Of a DNA stretch of 64,000 nt, positions 49,347 through 58,505 are shown one piece after another. Within the stretch, counting starts at the first letter, position 1, and each line of letters starts with the position of its first letter. Position numbers and translations under genes: made by a program. The stretch spans positions 32,682 to 96,681 of the forward strand of contig JAUHWG010000035.1 in the NCBI GenBank assembly GCA_030424595.1, written 5' to 3'. The notes below the pieces were generated by a model, which did not search any database, was not told the origin of the DNA, and worked only from the letters and a program-made list of their open reading frames with translations. Source of the stretch: Polyangia bacterium. Lineage in GTDB: Bacteria > Myxococcota_A > Polyangia > Nannocystales > Nannocystaceae.

Positions 49347-50345
49347 ATGCTGCGAAACCATCTGTTCTCCCTCGCCTCATTTGTGGGGCCTCTCGTCGCC
49401 GCCGGACTGATCCTCCCGCCGGTCGCGATGGCGGCCCCTGACGCCCCCGTCGCCAGCGAGACCCTGGTGACCTCGGACTCGCCGCCTCCGCCGGCGCAGA
49501 GTCAGCAGCAGGGGCAGCTCTCCAAGACTCTCACCCCGGACGGACAGACGCAGCAGAGCATGCGCTTTGATCCCGGCACAGCGCCGACCTACCACGGCCC
49601 CGGGATCACGATGCAGCCGCAGATCCAGGTCCAGGTCCAGCCGCACATCAATGTGACAGCGCAGCCGCACGCGGAGGCCAACCCGAACACGAACTCGAAC
49701 TCGAACTCGAACTCGGACGCCAAGTCGGACATCCGCAACACGGCGACGGCCGACGCCGACACCAAGTCGGACTCGCAGTCGCAGTCGCAGTCGAGCTCGG
49801 ACAGCGACATCAAGGTCAAGCAGGACACCAGCGCTGCTCCGACCGGCGCGCCGACGACGACGACGACGAGCAAGAGCGGGCCGACCCGGATCCGGATCAA
49901 GACCACGGTCATCCCGGGCAAGCCCAAGAAGGTCCACCCGATCTACGCCTACAAGAAGCCGAAGCGGCGCAAGGGGCTGATGATCGCCGGTATGACGATC
50001 TTCGGCGCTTCGTACCTGCCGACGGCCTTCACCGGCGCCCAGATCTACGACTGGTGTAGCAACAACAAGACCGGCGCAGAGCGCAAGGACTGTCGCGAGA
50101 CCGGACAGCTCCTGATGATCCCGGTCGCCGGTCCCTTCATGGCGATCAACGAGGCTGACAACGCGACCGAGGGCTACTTCCTCGCGTTGACCGGCGCGGT
50201 CCAGACCGCGGGTCTCCTGATGGGCGTGATCGGCACCGGCCAGTACATCCGCGACGGCAAGCGAAACGACCGGATCAACGCCCAGGGCGTCCGCGTGGCC
50301 AAGGGCCTGCGGGTCGGCGCGGGCTCGCTCAACTATCGGTTCTAG
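49347..50345 (+). CDS. Exported low-complexity protein with C-terminal membrane helices
   Basis: 332 residues from ATG 49347; the frame is open from 49254 but only this ATG gives a signal peptide (FSLASFVGPLVAAGLILPPVAMA). The central region is low complexity: QIQVQVQPHINVTAQPH, then NTNSNSNSNSD and SQSQSQSSSDSD. After a basic stretch (KPKRRKGL) two hydrophobic segments appear (MIAGMTIFGASYLPTAFTGA and a later one around LALTGAVQTAGLLMGVIG). The disordered part may span the periplasm or peptidoglycan. No family recognised. Confidence 0.72.
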   Translation: MLRNHLFSLASFVGPLVAAGLILPPVAMAAPDAPVASETLVTSDSPPPPAQSQQQGQLSKTLTPDGQTQQSMRFDPGTAPTYHGPGITMQPQIQVQVQPHINVTAQPHAEANPNTNSNSNSNSDAKSDIRNTATADADTKSDSQSQSQSSSDSDIKVKQDTSAAPTGAPTTTTTSKSGPTRIRIKTTVIPGKPKKVHPIYAYKKPKRRKGLMIAGMTIFGASYLPTAFTGAQIYDWCSNNKTGAERKDCRETGQLLMIPVAGPFMAINEADNATEGYFLALTGAVQTAGLLMGVIGTGQYIRDGKRNDRINAQGVRVAKGLRVGAGSLNYRF

Positions 50346-50740
50346 TCCGATCGAGCGCTCTGAGCCCGGTGTTCGCAGCACGTCGGGCCTCTTCGGGTCA
50401 CCCTAGCGATGGGGTGGCCCGAGCTCGTTCTCGGAGGGCGATCGCGAGGGGACGCGCGGCTCGACCCACGGGGCGCCGCGCTCAAGCGCGCCCGGTCCGA
50501 GCGGAACGAGGCGCGTCCTAGCGCGCCTCGTCGGATCCACTCGGTCCCGGTCGCCGGCCCGCTTCGCTGGGCACAGGGGTATACTCCTAGCCTCTTAGGT
50601 GCGCGCCCACGATGGGCACGATGACCTCCTCTGGCGGTACAGGCTGTACCGGCGGGTGTCGGCCCGCGGGCTCATCGGAGTCATGAGACTGGCGACGAAA
50701 GTGTCTGCGGCGAGCGCCGCAGTCTCCGTGTTTCCCCGTC
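50346..50740. other. 395-bp spacer without a supported gene
   Basis: Frames here are short and of shadow composition. It must contain the promoter of the coiled-coil gene that follows; I see no clear element. Confidence 0.5.
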
Positions 50741-53539
50741 GTGCCCGCCATGCTCTACACGATCCACCAGCTGCTTTTCGTCTCGCTGATCATCGGGATC
50801 GCCTCGGCGATCATCGTTTGGATGGTCAATCGATCTCGGATGCTGCGCCTCTTCACGCGGCAGCGCACGGAGATCGACGCGATGCTCGCGTGGCGGGCGG
50901 TCGAGCATGAGAACGCATTGATCGCGGCGAACGAGTCGCTGCGCGTGAGCAACGATCAACGGCGCGACGTGGAGCAGCGGCTCCACCGGCTGCGGAATGA
51001 GGTCAACCAGCGCGTGGGTCAGTACGACGACACGATCGCCAACCTCCACCGCAACCTGCGTACGCACCAGGAGAAGCTGCGTGAGGCCCAGCGCCGCGCG
51101 GACGCGGGGGATGAGGCCGTCGTCGGAGAGCGCCGCGCCCGTGAGGTCGCCGAGCTCCGCCTGGGCGAGGCGAAGGCGAAGATCGAGGCCTTCGAGGCCG
51201 AGGTCGTCGAGCTCAAGGCGATGGTGCGCGGGAGCAACCACGACACCATGTTGATGCTCGAGCAGCAGGTCCGCGATCTCTCCGAGGCGAAGCGCGAGCT
51301 TGAGGTGCGGTTCAAGACGTCGCAGGCGGCGGTCGGAGATCGGGTCGCGCTAGAGCGGCGGCTGGTCGAGACCCAGGATCGGCTGCGGGCGGCCGAGGGC
51401 GAGCTGAGCGGGGCGAAGAGCGAGCTGTCGCGGGCACGGGTCGCCCACCAGGCGAAGAGCGCGGTGCTCGAGGGGAGGATCCGCGACTACGAGCAGGAGC
51501 TCGAGTTCGCCGAGGCCCGCATCGACGCCGTCGCGGCGGAGCAGGCGGAGGCGCAGAAGCAGGAGCTGGACGCGCTCCAGGGCAAGCTATCCGAGGCCCA
51601 CCGCCAGCTCCGGATCGGGCGCGAGCACATCGAGGAGCGCGACGAGGAGCTCGATCGGCTCGAAGAGGAGATCGAAGAGCTGCGGGCAGCGGTGGCGAAG
51701 GGGGACACCGATGTCGAAGCGGAGCTGCGCAAGCAGGTCACCGCGATGGGGGCGGAGCTCGAGGAGATGGAGCAGGGCCTTGCCGCGGCGAAGGCAGAGG
51801 TGGAGAGCGCAGCCGCAGAGCTCGCGGCGGCGAAGGAGCAGGCGGAGGCCGCAGAGGCGGAGCTCGCAGCGGCTCAGATCGCGAACGCTGCCTTCGAGGT
51901 CGGCGCCTCGGAGAACCAGCAGGAGCTCGGCCGTCTGCGCGGCGAAGTGCAGGAGCTCACGGCGGAGCTGGGCGCCGCCCGTGAGCTCGCCGAGGAGCGC
52001 GGCGCAGAGCTCGACGCTCTGCGCGGCGAGGTCGGGGCCGCAGGGGCCGGTGACGCCAGCGCGGCGAGCTCCGGTGATCCCCGGGTCGCGGAGCTGAGCG
52101 AGAAATTGCGGCTCTCGGAGGCCGCGGTGCTCCGCCTCGAGGATGAGCTGGACAGCGCCCGCGTCGAGATCCTGACCGCCCAGAGCCTGCCTCTCAGCGC
52201 CGAGGACGAGACGCTGCGCGAGGCCCTGGAGAAGGAGCTCATGGAGGTTCGGGTCCGGGTCGCGGAGCTCGAGGCTGCGGCAGTGGCACGCGAGGAGCTC
52301 GCTGAGAGCCAGGCCGGCGTTCACCGCCAAGAGCACGCGTCGATGGAGCAGGCGCTGATCAGCGCGATCGATGATCTCAACGCCGAGCGGCAGCGGTCGC
52401 AGGCGATGGAGGCTCAGCTTCGGTCGGCGGAGCTGAGGGCTGCCGGGAGGGGGGATGCGACGCAGGAGGAGCTCGAGCGTCTCGAGGCCGCGCATGCAGC
52501 CCAGGTCGAGGCGATGGCGACCCGCTTGGCGGAGGCGGAGAGCCGGCTCGAAGAGGCTGGGATCATCGCTCAGGAGCACATCTCAGCCCATGATGAGGAG
52601 CTCGCCGGGTGGCACACGCGGATGCAGAGCTACGAGGTTCAGCTGAGCCAGGTGAACGCGCAGATGGCCGAGCAGATGGGGGCGCTCGTCGAGGTGGAGC
52701 GGTCGCTCTCGGCGGCGAAGGCCGCACAGCGCGAGGCAGAGGCGGCCGCGTCTGCGGCGATCGAGGAGGCGGCGGTCAAGTCGGCCATGCTCGCCGAGGC
52801 TGAGCAGCAGCGCGACACCTTCTCCGCCCAGGTCGACGAGCTGATCGCGGCTCGGCCGACGGCCTCGCGGACAGACTCACGCCTGCTCACGGCGCTGGAG
52901 AGCGAGCGACATGAGCTCGAGACCCGCGTCGTCGCGATGGAGGAGGCGCTCAAGGAGGCGAGCCGGGTCGCGGCCGAGGCTCCCGTGGTCGTCGAGAAGG
53001 AGCTCGCGGATCTCCGCGGTCAGCTCGGGGAGCTCGCGCGTCAGCTCTCTGCGCGTGAGGAGGAGCTGGCGGTCGCGCTCCGCGAGCGCGATGAGCAGAG
53101 GGCGCGAGCCGAGGCCCTGGTGAACGATGCGGCGACGGCCGAGCAGGTCACCCAGGCGGAGCCCGCGGCCGCCGGTCTCGATGAGCTAGTCGCAGGGCTC
53201 CGGGAGCAGCTTCGGGCCCAGGAGGAGGAGCTCGGGAGCCTCCGAGAGGAGCTCCAGCGGGCGAACCATCGGATCCGCGCGGTGAGCCTGCTGAGCGAGC
53301 AGGAGTTCGATCCCGAGGCGCCCGACGACCTCAAGGTCATCGCCGGGATCGGGCCGGTGCTCGAGCGTCGGCTGCGGGAGGCGGGCTTCAACAGCTACCG
53401 CGATCTGGCCGTCCTCGACGACGCGGGCCTCGACGCGCTCAGCGGGCCGATGGCCTCGCTCCGCAACCGGATCCGCCGCGAGCATTGGGTGGTCCAGGCG
53501 AAGAAGCTCCACCTGGCGAAGCACGGCGAGCAGCTCTAG
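50741..53539 (+). CDS. Membrane-anchored long coiled-coil protein with C-terminal helix-hairpin-helix
   Basis: 932 residues from GTG 50741 (ATG 50750 gives 929). One N-terminal membrane helix (LFVSLIIGIASAIIVWMV) is followed by about 800 residues of Glu/Ala/Leu/Arg-rich heptad sequence that should form a very long coiled coil, for example ELRAAVAKGDTDVEAELRKQ. The last 75 residues form a compact domain, DDLKVIAGIGPVLERRLREA followed by GFNSYRDLAVL, the helix-hairpin-helix pattern seen in DUF4332-like and nuclease-associated proteins that bind DNA non-specifically. A membrane-tethered rod with a DNA-binding-like tip suggests a role linking envelope and nucleoid; this is inference. Confidence 0.85.
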   Translation: MPAMLYTIHQLLFVSLIIGIASAIIVWMVNRSRMLRLFTRQRTEIDAMLAWRAVEHENALIAANESLRVSNDQRRDVEQRLHRLRNEVNQRVGQYDDTIANLHRNLRTHQEKLREAQRRADAGDEAVVGERRAREVAELRLGEAKAKIEAFEAEVVELKAMVRGSNHDTMLMLEQQVRDLSEAKRELEVRFKTSQAAVGDRVALERRLVETQDRLRAAEGELSGAKSELSRARVAHQAKSAVLEGRIRDYEQELEFAEARIDAVAAEQAEAQKQELDALQGKLSEAHRQLRIGREHIEERDEELDRLEEEIEELRAAVAKGDTDVEAELRKQVTAMGAELEEMEQGLAAAKAEVESAAAELAAAKEQAEAAEAELAAAQIANAAFEVGASENQQELGRLRGEVQELTAELGAARELAEERGAELDALRGEVGAAGAGDASAASSGDPRVAELSEKLRLSEAAVLRLEDELDSARVEILTAQSLPLSAEDETLREALEKELMEVRVRVAELEAAAVAREELAESQAGVHRQEHASMEQALISAIDDLNAERQRSQAMEAQLRSAELRAAGRGDATQEELERLEAAHAAQVEAMATRLAEAESRLEEAGIIAQEHISAHDEELAGWHTRMQSYEVQLSQVNAQMAEQMGALVEVERSLSAAKAAQREAEAAASAAIEEAAVKSAMLAEAEQQRDTFSAQVDELIAARPTASRTDSRLLTALESERHELETRVVAMEEALKEASRVAAEAPVVVEKELADLRGQLGELARQLSAREEELAVALRERDEQRARAEALVNDAATAEQVTQAEPAAAGLDELVAGLREQLRAQEEELGSLREELQRANHRIRAVSLLSEQEFDPEAPDDLKVIAGIGPVLERRLREAGFNSYRDLAVLDDAGLDALSGPMASLRNRIRREHWVVQAKKLHLAKHGEQL

Positions 53540-53550
53540 CAGCGTGTCGG

Positions 53551-53571
53551 AGGCGCGGGGAGCCGGCGCCT
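53551..53571 (+). terminator. Weak GC-rich hairpin after the coiled-coil gene
   Basis: AGGCGC and GCGCCT pair across a nine-base loop 12 bases after the stop, followed by TGTTGTATGT. It may be a terminator, but lies only 17 bases before the next start codon. Confidence 0.35.
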
Positions 53572-53588
53572 GTTGTATGTAGAGGTTC

Positions 53589-54311
53589 ATGGCTCAGGGT
53601 GGTCGATCGAAGGCGCGTGACCACGTGTCCTTTCGCCGAGAGGCGACGTTCCGGGCGGAGCCCCACGGCCTCGATCGGGAGGTCCTCGGCGAGCAGCCGC
53701 CCTCCGTTCGGCGCGAGGACGTGGCGACCGGGGTCTACATGCTCCACAAGGTGATGACGCCGCGGGAGTGCCGCGCGCTGGTGGAGGCCGCGGAGGGGAT
53801 CGGCTTCACCCACGCAGGGCTGGCGGTCGGGGACGACACCTACCGGGTGAACCTCGCCGTCCGCAACAATGAGCGGGTCGTCATCGACGCGCCCGCGCTG
53901 GCCGAGCGCCTGTGGCAGAGAATGTGCGCCCACGTCGATCCGCGGCACGAGGGGCGAGCCGTATGCCGGCTCAACGATCGCTTCCGCGTCTACCGGTATG
54001 CCGAGGGGCAGCGCTTCTTCCCGCACGTCGACGTGCGGACGCCCGTCCCCGGCGGAGAGACCCGAGCGTCGCTGATGATCTTCCTAAGCGACGACTTTGA
54101 GGGCGGAGAGACCCGCTTCTTCGAGCTTAAGGATCGAAGCAGCCGGCGAGGCAAGGGCAGGCGGCGCAAGTTCGACAACCGCGTCCGCTTCGCCCTGCGC
54201 CCGGGGATCGGCGGCGCGGTCGTCTTTGATCACCTCCTGCTCCACGAGGGCGCGGAGGTCACGGCTGGGGTCAAGTACGCGGTCCGCTCGGATCTGGTCT
54301 ACGCGAGCTGA
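53589..54311 (+). CDS. 2-oxoglutarate/Fe(II) dioxygenase, prolyl-4-hydroxylase-like
   Basis: 240 residues. The double-stranded beta-helix metal site is complete: FFPHVDVR (His146, Asp148), distal His219 in DHLLLHEGAEVTAGVKYAV, and Lys229 for 2-oxoglutarate. YRVNLAVRNNERVVI and MIFLSDDFEGGETRF also fit the P4H alpha-subunit fold. Such enzymes hydroxylate a peptide or protein side chain using O2 and 2-oxoglutarate. No signal peptide, so cytoplasmic. It follows the coiled-coil gene by 49 bases on the same strand and may be co-expressed. Confidence 0.9.
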   Translation: MAQGGRSKARDHVSFRREATFRAEPHGLDREVLGEQPPSVRREDVATGVYMLHKVMTPRECRALVEAAEGIGFTHAGLAVGDDTYRVNLAVRNNERVVIDAPALAERLWQRMCAHVDPRHEGRAVCRLNDRFRVYRYAEGQRFFPHVDVRTPVPGGETRASLMIFLSDDFEGGETRFFELKDRSSRRGKGRRRKFDNRVRFALRPGIGGAVVFDHLLLHEGAEVTAGVKYAVRSDLVYAS

Positions 54312-54560
54312 GAGAAGGGACGCTCTCACGGGATCCTCGGCTCAGGAGGGGGAGCGAGCGGGTGGGGGACCCGCGGCGAGCAGGCCGGATCATCCGCGTC
54401 GTGTCGCTGTCGGGGCTGACTCATCGGCGAGGGGCGTCGTCGAGGAGCCCGGTACATCGGGGTCTGTCATGAAAATTGGGCGAAGGGTTGCCTGCGAAGT
54501 CGATCGCCATACGCGACCCTCATCGAGAGGTGGTGCGGGCCTGCCCCGCATGTGGGTCTG

Positions 54561-55001
54561 CTAGGGGCGCCTGGAGGCGATCGCGAGGAGAACGAGCGCA
54601 GCGATCAGGGCGAAGCCGCCGACGGGGACGAGGAGAACGCCGAGGCCCGGATCTCCGGCGTAGTACCAGGCGCCGCCGAGGAGGAACCCCGCCGGCATCA
54701 AGACGGTCGCCGCCAGGAGGAGGCGGCCGGCGAGGCGCGCGGAGGGATCGGCGAGGAGCTCGGGGGCGGCCCTCAGGGTGAGGGCGACGCCGAGGTGGAG
54801 GAGACCGAGGAGCGTCCCGTGGGCGTGGGCGAGGGTCCACATGTGTCTGCGCGTGGCGGCGTCGAGGTCGAGGTAGGAGGCGAGCTTGAGCCCGTGCATC
54901 GCCTCGAGGCCGAGGCCGAAGAGGGCGGCGAGGGCGATCGTCGTCCAGCCTACGCTGAGGTGATGGCGGATCCGGGGATCGGGCTTGCTCTGCGTTGTCA
55001 T
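54561..55001 (-). CDS. Four-helix membrane protein next to the octaheme cytochrome gene
   Basis: 146 residues with four probable membrane helices (about 17-36, 52-72, 88-108, 113-138). His residues fall near the membrane interface (MHGLKLASYL, MWTLAHAHGTLLGLLHLG), which could bind heme or quinone, though nothing proves it. The gene begins 71 bases after the stop of the multiheme cytochrome gene on the same strand, with a (GTTCTC)n hexamer array between. A membrane partner for that cytochrome is a reasonable inference. Confidence 0.75.
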   Translation of the reverse strand: MTTQSKPDPRIRHHLSVGWTTIALAALFGLGLEAMHGLKLASYLDLDAATRRHMWTLAHAHGTLLGLLHLGVALTLRAAPELLADPSARLAGRLLLAATVLMPAGFLLGGAWYYAGDPGLGVLLVPVGGFALIAALVLLAIASRRP

Positions 55002-55005
55002 CGAC

Positions 55006-55047
55006 CTCGTTCTCGTTCTCGTTCTCGTTCTCGTTCTCGTTCTCGTG
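55006..55047. repeat. 6-bp tandem repeat (GTTCTC)n in an operon spacer
   Basis: Six to seven perfect hexamers lie just upstream of the start codon (55001) of the four-helix protein. Length changes would alter spacing of its translation start region, so phase-variation-like tuning is conceivable. Confidence 0.9.
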
Positions 55048-55072
55048 TACCCGCTCGCGGCGTTTGTCGTCG

Positions 55073-56995
55073 CTACTCCCGGACATCGATGGGGCGGAGG
55101 TCACGGTCGGCGAGGAGGGCTGCGAGGGCAGCTCGCCGCAGCTCACCGCTCGGATCGCGGAGGAGCTGCGGGTCACGGCGTGCGTCTCCTCCGCTCCGCC
55201 AGCGCCGCCTGACCTCGTCGGCAGTCGCCGCTCGCGACGACGGCGCGCCGACATAGTCGTAGCCCAGCCCCTCGTAGCCGGGCAGGCGGGCGAGCGAGGA
55301 CCCGGCGATGTAGCGGACGGCGTCGTAGGGGTCCTCTAGCAGGAGCGCGAGGATCGGCGCGACCCAGCGATCGCCCGAGGCGATGAGCGCCGGCTCCCAG
55401 CCCATGTGCCAGGCGATCAGGGCCCGCTGGTTGGCGTCGCCGGCGACCGCCCAGGCGAGGCCGGCGGCGACCTCTCGGTGCTCGGCCTCGATCGTCGGGG
55501 TCTCGGCGCCGTACCAACGCCGGAGGTGCTCGGCGGTCCAGCGCAGGGTCTGGTCGAGGTGGCAGAGGTTGCAGGCGTTGGGGCGGGCCCCCTGGAGCTG
55601 GGCGTCGACCTCGGGGACGGCGATCTCGTGGCTCCGCGAGGCGCCGAGGAGGCCGTAGGTCGTGTTCGGCATGTGGCAGTTCATGCAGCGGCTGCCCGCG
55701 GAGTCGGCCCTGTGATGGCTGTGCGCCGCGGCCGCTTCGGCGGTGGCCAGGGAGGGGTGACAGCCGGTGCAGGCGGCGTCGGCGTCCATCTGTGGCGCGA
55801 GCTGATCGTCCGGGTCGGCGCCGTGGAGCTGATGGCACGAGAGGCAGGAGAGCTCCCCGCGCTGGTAGCAGGGGCTCTCCAGGAGGCCGCTGAACTCGCG
55901 ACCGACCACCCGGATCGTGCCGTCGCCCCAAAGCCGCCCCTCGACGAAGCCCGGATCCTGCAGGAGGAGATCGTCGAGCCAGGGTTGGTCAGCGCGGAGC
56001 GGGTGGCGGACGACCTGAAGATCGGGGCCTAGGCGGCCCCCTGGGCGAAAGCTCGGACCCCGCTGGCGCCAGGCGTTCTCGTCGGCGAAGACCGCCGCGC
56101 TGTGACACTGACCGCACAGCTCCGAGGCCCGGTCGTGGGGGAGGCGGGCCGGGTTGACGATCGTCGGATCCGCCCCGCCGGCGATGTGTTGCCCGTAGCG
56201 CGCGGTGGGATCGCGGTGGCGGGTGGTGTGCGCCTCGCCGGGGCCGTGGCAGGCCTCGCAGGCGATCCCCAGCTCGGCGACCGAGCTCGTCGACGCGCCC
56301 GCAGGGCCGGCCTCGTCGAAGTCGCCGGGGATCCCGCTGACCGCGTGGCATTGGATGCAGACTTGGTTCCAGGTGTAGACGGCGTCGCCCTCCGGCGGCC
56401 GCAGGAGGGTGCTCTCGTTGGCGACCCAGCGCTGGTCGGCGATCAGGTAGGAGAACGGAAAGGCTAAGAGCCGGCGCTTGTCAGCGCTGGCGACCCAGTA
56501 GACCTGCAGGTGATGGGAGCCGGTGGTCATCACGACCCGGCGCCAGACCTCGGGGCCTGCGCTCAGGGCTTCGCCGGCCTCGGCCGCGGCGAGCTTCCGC
56601 TCGGGATCGACCATCCGCACCCAGAACTCCTCGCCGCGACGCTCCACCCGGTAGACGCCGTCTACGCCGACGAGCTCGCGACCGTCGAAGGGGGCGAGCA
56701 CGGCGGTCTCGGTCGCCCGTTGGGTCATCGTCCGGTGGTAGGTCGCGGCCCAGCTCGCGTGCTCGCCGGGGTGGCAGGCGACGCAGGCGTCGGAGCCGAC
56801 GAAGCCGTCGCGGCGGAGCGTGGGGGTGGCCGCCTCGAGGGCCGCTCTCGAGGTGGCCTCGGCGGGCCATCGATCGATCCGCCCGGCCGAGGAGAGGAAG
56901 AGGAGTCCCAGGGCGAGGACGACCGTGACCAGGCCTGCGAGGCCGAGACCTCCGCCGCTCGTCAGCCCCCGAAGGACGCTCTGCGGTGGGGTCAT
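55073..56995 (-). CDS. Membrane-anchored octaheme c-type cytochrome
   Basis: 640 residues from ATG 56995, chosen because it precedes an N-terminal signal-anchor (LGLAGLVTVVLALGLLFLSS). Eight CxxCH heme-binding motifs are visible in order: CVACH (71-75), CIQCH, CEACH, CGQCH, CLSCH, CTGCH, CMNCH and CNLCH. A HEAT-like helical tail follows (WVAPILALLLEDPYDAVRYI). The pattern resembles cytochrome c554/octaheme tetrathionate-reductase-type proteins of respiratory chains. It should act on the periplasmic side in electron transfer or reduction of a small substrate. The four-helix protein downstream may be its quinol-side partner. Confidence 0.9.
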   Translation of the reverse strand: MTPPQSVLRGLTSGGGLGLAGLVTVVLALGLLFLSSAGRIDRWPAEATSRAALEAATPTLRRDGFVGSDACVACHPGEHASWAATYHRTMTQRATETAVLAPFDGRELVGVDGVYRVERRGEEFWVRMVDPERKLAAAEAGEALSAGPEVWRRVVMTTGSHHLQVYWVASADKRRLLAFPFSYLIADQRWVANESTLLRPPEGDAVYTWNQVCIQCHAVSGIPGDFDEAGPAGASTSSVAELGIACEACHGPGEAHTTRHRDPTARYGQHIAGGADPTIVNPARLPHDRASELCGQCHSAAVFADENAWRQRGPSFRPGGRLGPDLQVVRHPLRADQPWLDDLLLQDPGFVEGRLWGDGTIRVVGREFSGLLESPCYQRGELSCLSCHQLHGADPDDQLAPQMDADAACTGCHPSLATAEAAAAHSHHRADSAGSRCMNCHMPNTTYGLLGASRSHEIAVPEVDAQLQGARPNACNLCHLDQTLRWTAEHLRRWYGAETPTIEAEHREVAAGLAWAVAGDANQRALIAWHMGWEPALIASGDRWVAPILALLLEDPYDAVRYIAGSSLARLPGYEGLGYDYVGAPSSRAATADEVRRRWRSGGDARRDPQLLRDPSGELRRAALAALLADRDLRPIDVRE

Positions 56996-57101
56996 CCCGC
57001 CACTTTGCCGCACTGGACCGAGCTTCTCAAACTCAGCGCTGGAGGTCCGAGGCGCGGGGCCTCCCCGTCGCCGTCGGGGCGACGAGGAGGGCGTGAGCGC
57101 C

Positions 57102-58412
57102 TCAGAGCACGGGATCGCTGAGGAGCAGGTGGACCCCGCCCTCGGGACCATCGCTCGCGACCGCGAGGTCGAGGCGGCCGTCGTCGTTGAGCGGCAGGGC
57201 GACCAGCGCCGAGGGATCCGAGGTCACGGCGTAGGTCGTGTAGGGGAGGAGCTCCCCGAATCCGCTGTTGAGCCAGAAGCCGACCGCGTTCAGGCCGGGG
57301 AGGGCGACGACGACGTCGGCCCCGTCCTCGCCGGTGAAGTCCCCGGAGAGAACAGCGCTCGGGGAGTCCCCGAGGGGGTACGAGGCGAGCTCGTCGAGCA
57401 GCCCGTCGTCCTGCGCGCGGAACACGGTGAGCTCGTCGGGGCTCTCGTAGGCGACGAGGAGGTCGCGCTCGGAGTTCTCGAGCGAGGTGGCCGCGAGCGC
57501 ACGCGGAGCGCCGTCGAGCGGGTAGGAGACCAGCTCGGAGAGGGCGTCGTCGACGACCAAGGAGGTCCCGAGGGTGACGCTGCCGTAGTTGATGACGGCG
57601 ATGTCATCGACGGGGTCGTCGTCCACCGGGGTCGCGATGACGTGGCTGGGGGCGATGCCTGCGGGGAGCTCCAAGGGCTCGCCGAAGCCACCTCCACCGT
57701 CGCCGAGGTAGACGGCGATCGTGCCGTCGAGCTCCAGGGAGGCGACCACGTCGAGGTCGCCGTCGCCGTTGACGTCGGTGAGGGCGAGGTCGGAGATGTC
57801 GACCTCTCCGGGCTCTGCGCTGAGCACGAAGTCGCCCTCCGAGAGGGCGACGACCAGGCCGCCGACGCCCATCATCCCTGAGGCCCTGGCGGCGACGAAG
57901 TCCTCGTCACCATCGCCGTCGAGATCGCCGACCGCGACGGCGCTCCAGGCAGACTCCATCATGTCCAGCTTGATCCCCTCGCTGAGGGCGCCGTTGCCCT
58001 GGTTTTCGAGCCAATAGAGCCCGTCCTCCGCGGCCGCGAGGAGATCGGGGAAGCTGTCGTCCTCCGTCTTGATGGCCGCGAGCGCGCGGACGGGGTGGCC
58101 TAGGAGGACCGCCTCGCCGAGCTCAAAGCAGAGGGGATCCTCGTCGTTGCAGGGCTCGACGACGCCGGTGGTGGTGGTGGTGGTGGTGGTGGTCGTCGTG
58201 GTCGCGGTCGTGGTTTCGGTCGTGCTCGTGCTCGTGTCGGAGCCGACAGAGGAAGAGGAGGAGGTCGAGGTCTCGCTCGCCCCGGACGTGGTGGTCGTCG
58301 ACGTCATGGAGCTCGAGGTCACCGGGGGGTCTTCGCCGACACAACCGACGACCCCGATGAGGCCTAGGCCTAGGATCCAAGCAAGGTTTCTAGAGTTAAG
58401 AGATGTGGTCAT
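57102..58412 (-). CDS. FG-GAP repeat lipoprotein with Thr-rich stalk
   Basis: 436 residues. Signal sequence with lipobox GVVGC (Cys about 24), then a 60-residue Ser/Thr stalk including an uninterrupted poly-Thr run encoded by ACC repeats (about 58157-58205). The rest is a beta-propeller of FG-GAP-like repeats (VGDLDGDGDEDFVAA, DVNGDGDLDVVAS, ALPLNDDGRLDLAVA). Anchored at the outer membrane and displayed on a stalk, it is probably a binding protein, like the FG-GAP protein at 46482-48596 but without cysteine-rich repeats or MYXO-CTERM. Divergent from the next gene. Confidence 0.88.
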   Translation of the reverse strand: MTTSLNSRNLAWILGLGLIGVVGCVGEDPPVTSSSMTSTTTTSGASETSTSSSSSVGSDTSTSTTETTTATTTTTTTTTTTTGVVEPCNDEDPLCFELGEAVLLGHPVRALAAIKTEDDSFPDLLAAAEDGLYWLENQGNGALSEGIKLDMMESAWSAVAVGDLDGDGDEDFVAARASGMMGVGGLVVALSEGDFVLSAEPGEVDISDLALTDVNGDGDLDVVASLELDGTIAVYLGDGGGGFGEPLELPAGIAPSHVIATPVDDDPVDDIAVINYGSVTLGTSLVVDDALSELVSYPLDGAPRALAATSLENSERDLLVAYESPDELTVFRAQDDGLLDELASYPLGDSPSAVLSGDFTGEDGADVVVALPGLNAVGFWLNSGFGELLPYTTYAVTSDPSALVALPLNDDGRLDLAVASDGPEGGVHLLLSDPVL

Positions 58413-58505
58413 GTTCGCTCTACCGGTCCGATCGTAGCTGAAAGAGGAGCAGGGCTCACACCTCCTCGGGCGCTGATGTTGCTACACTCGGCCCACTCTT
58501 TCGTT

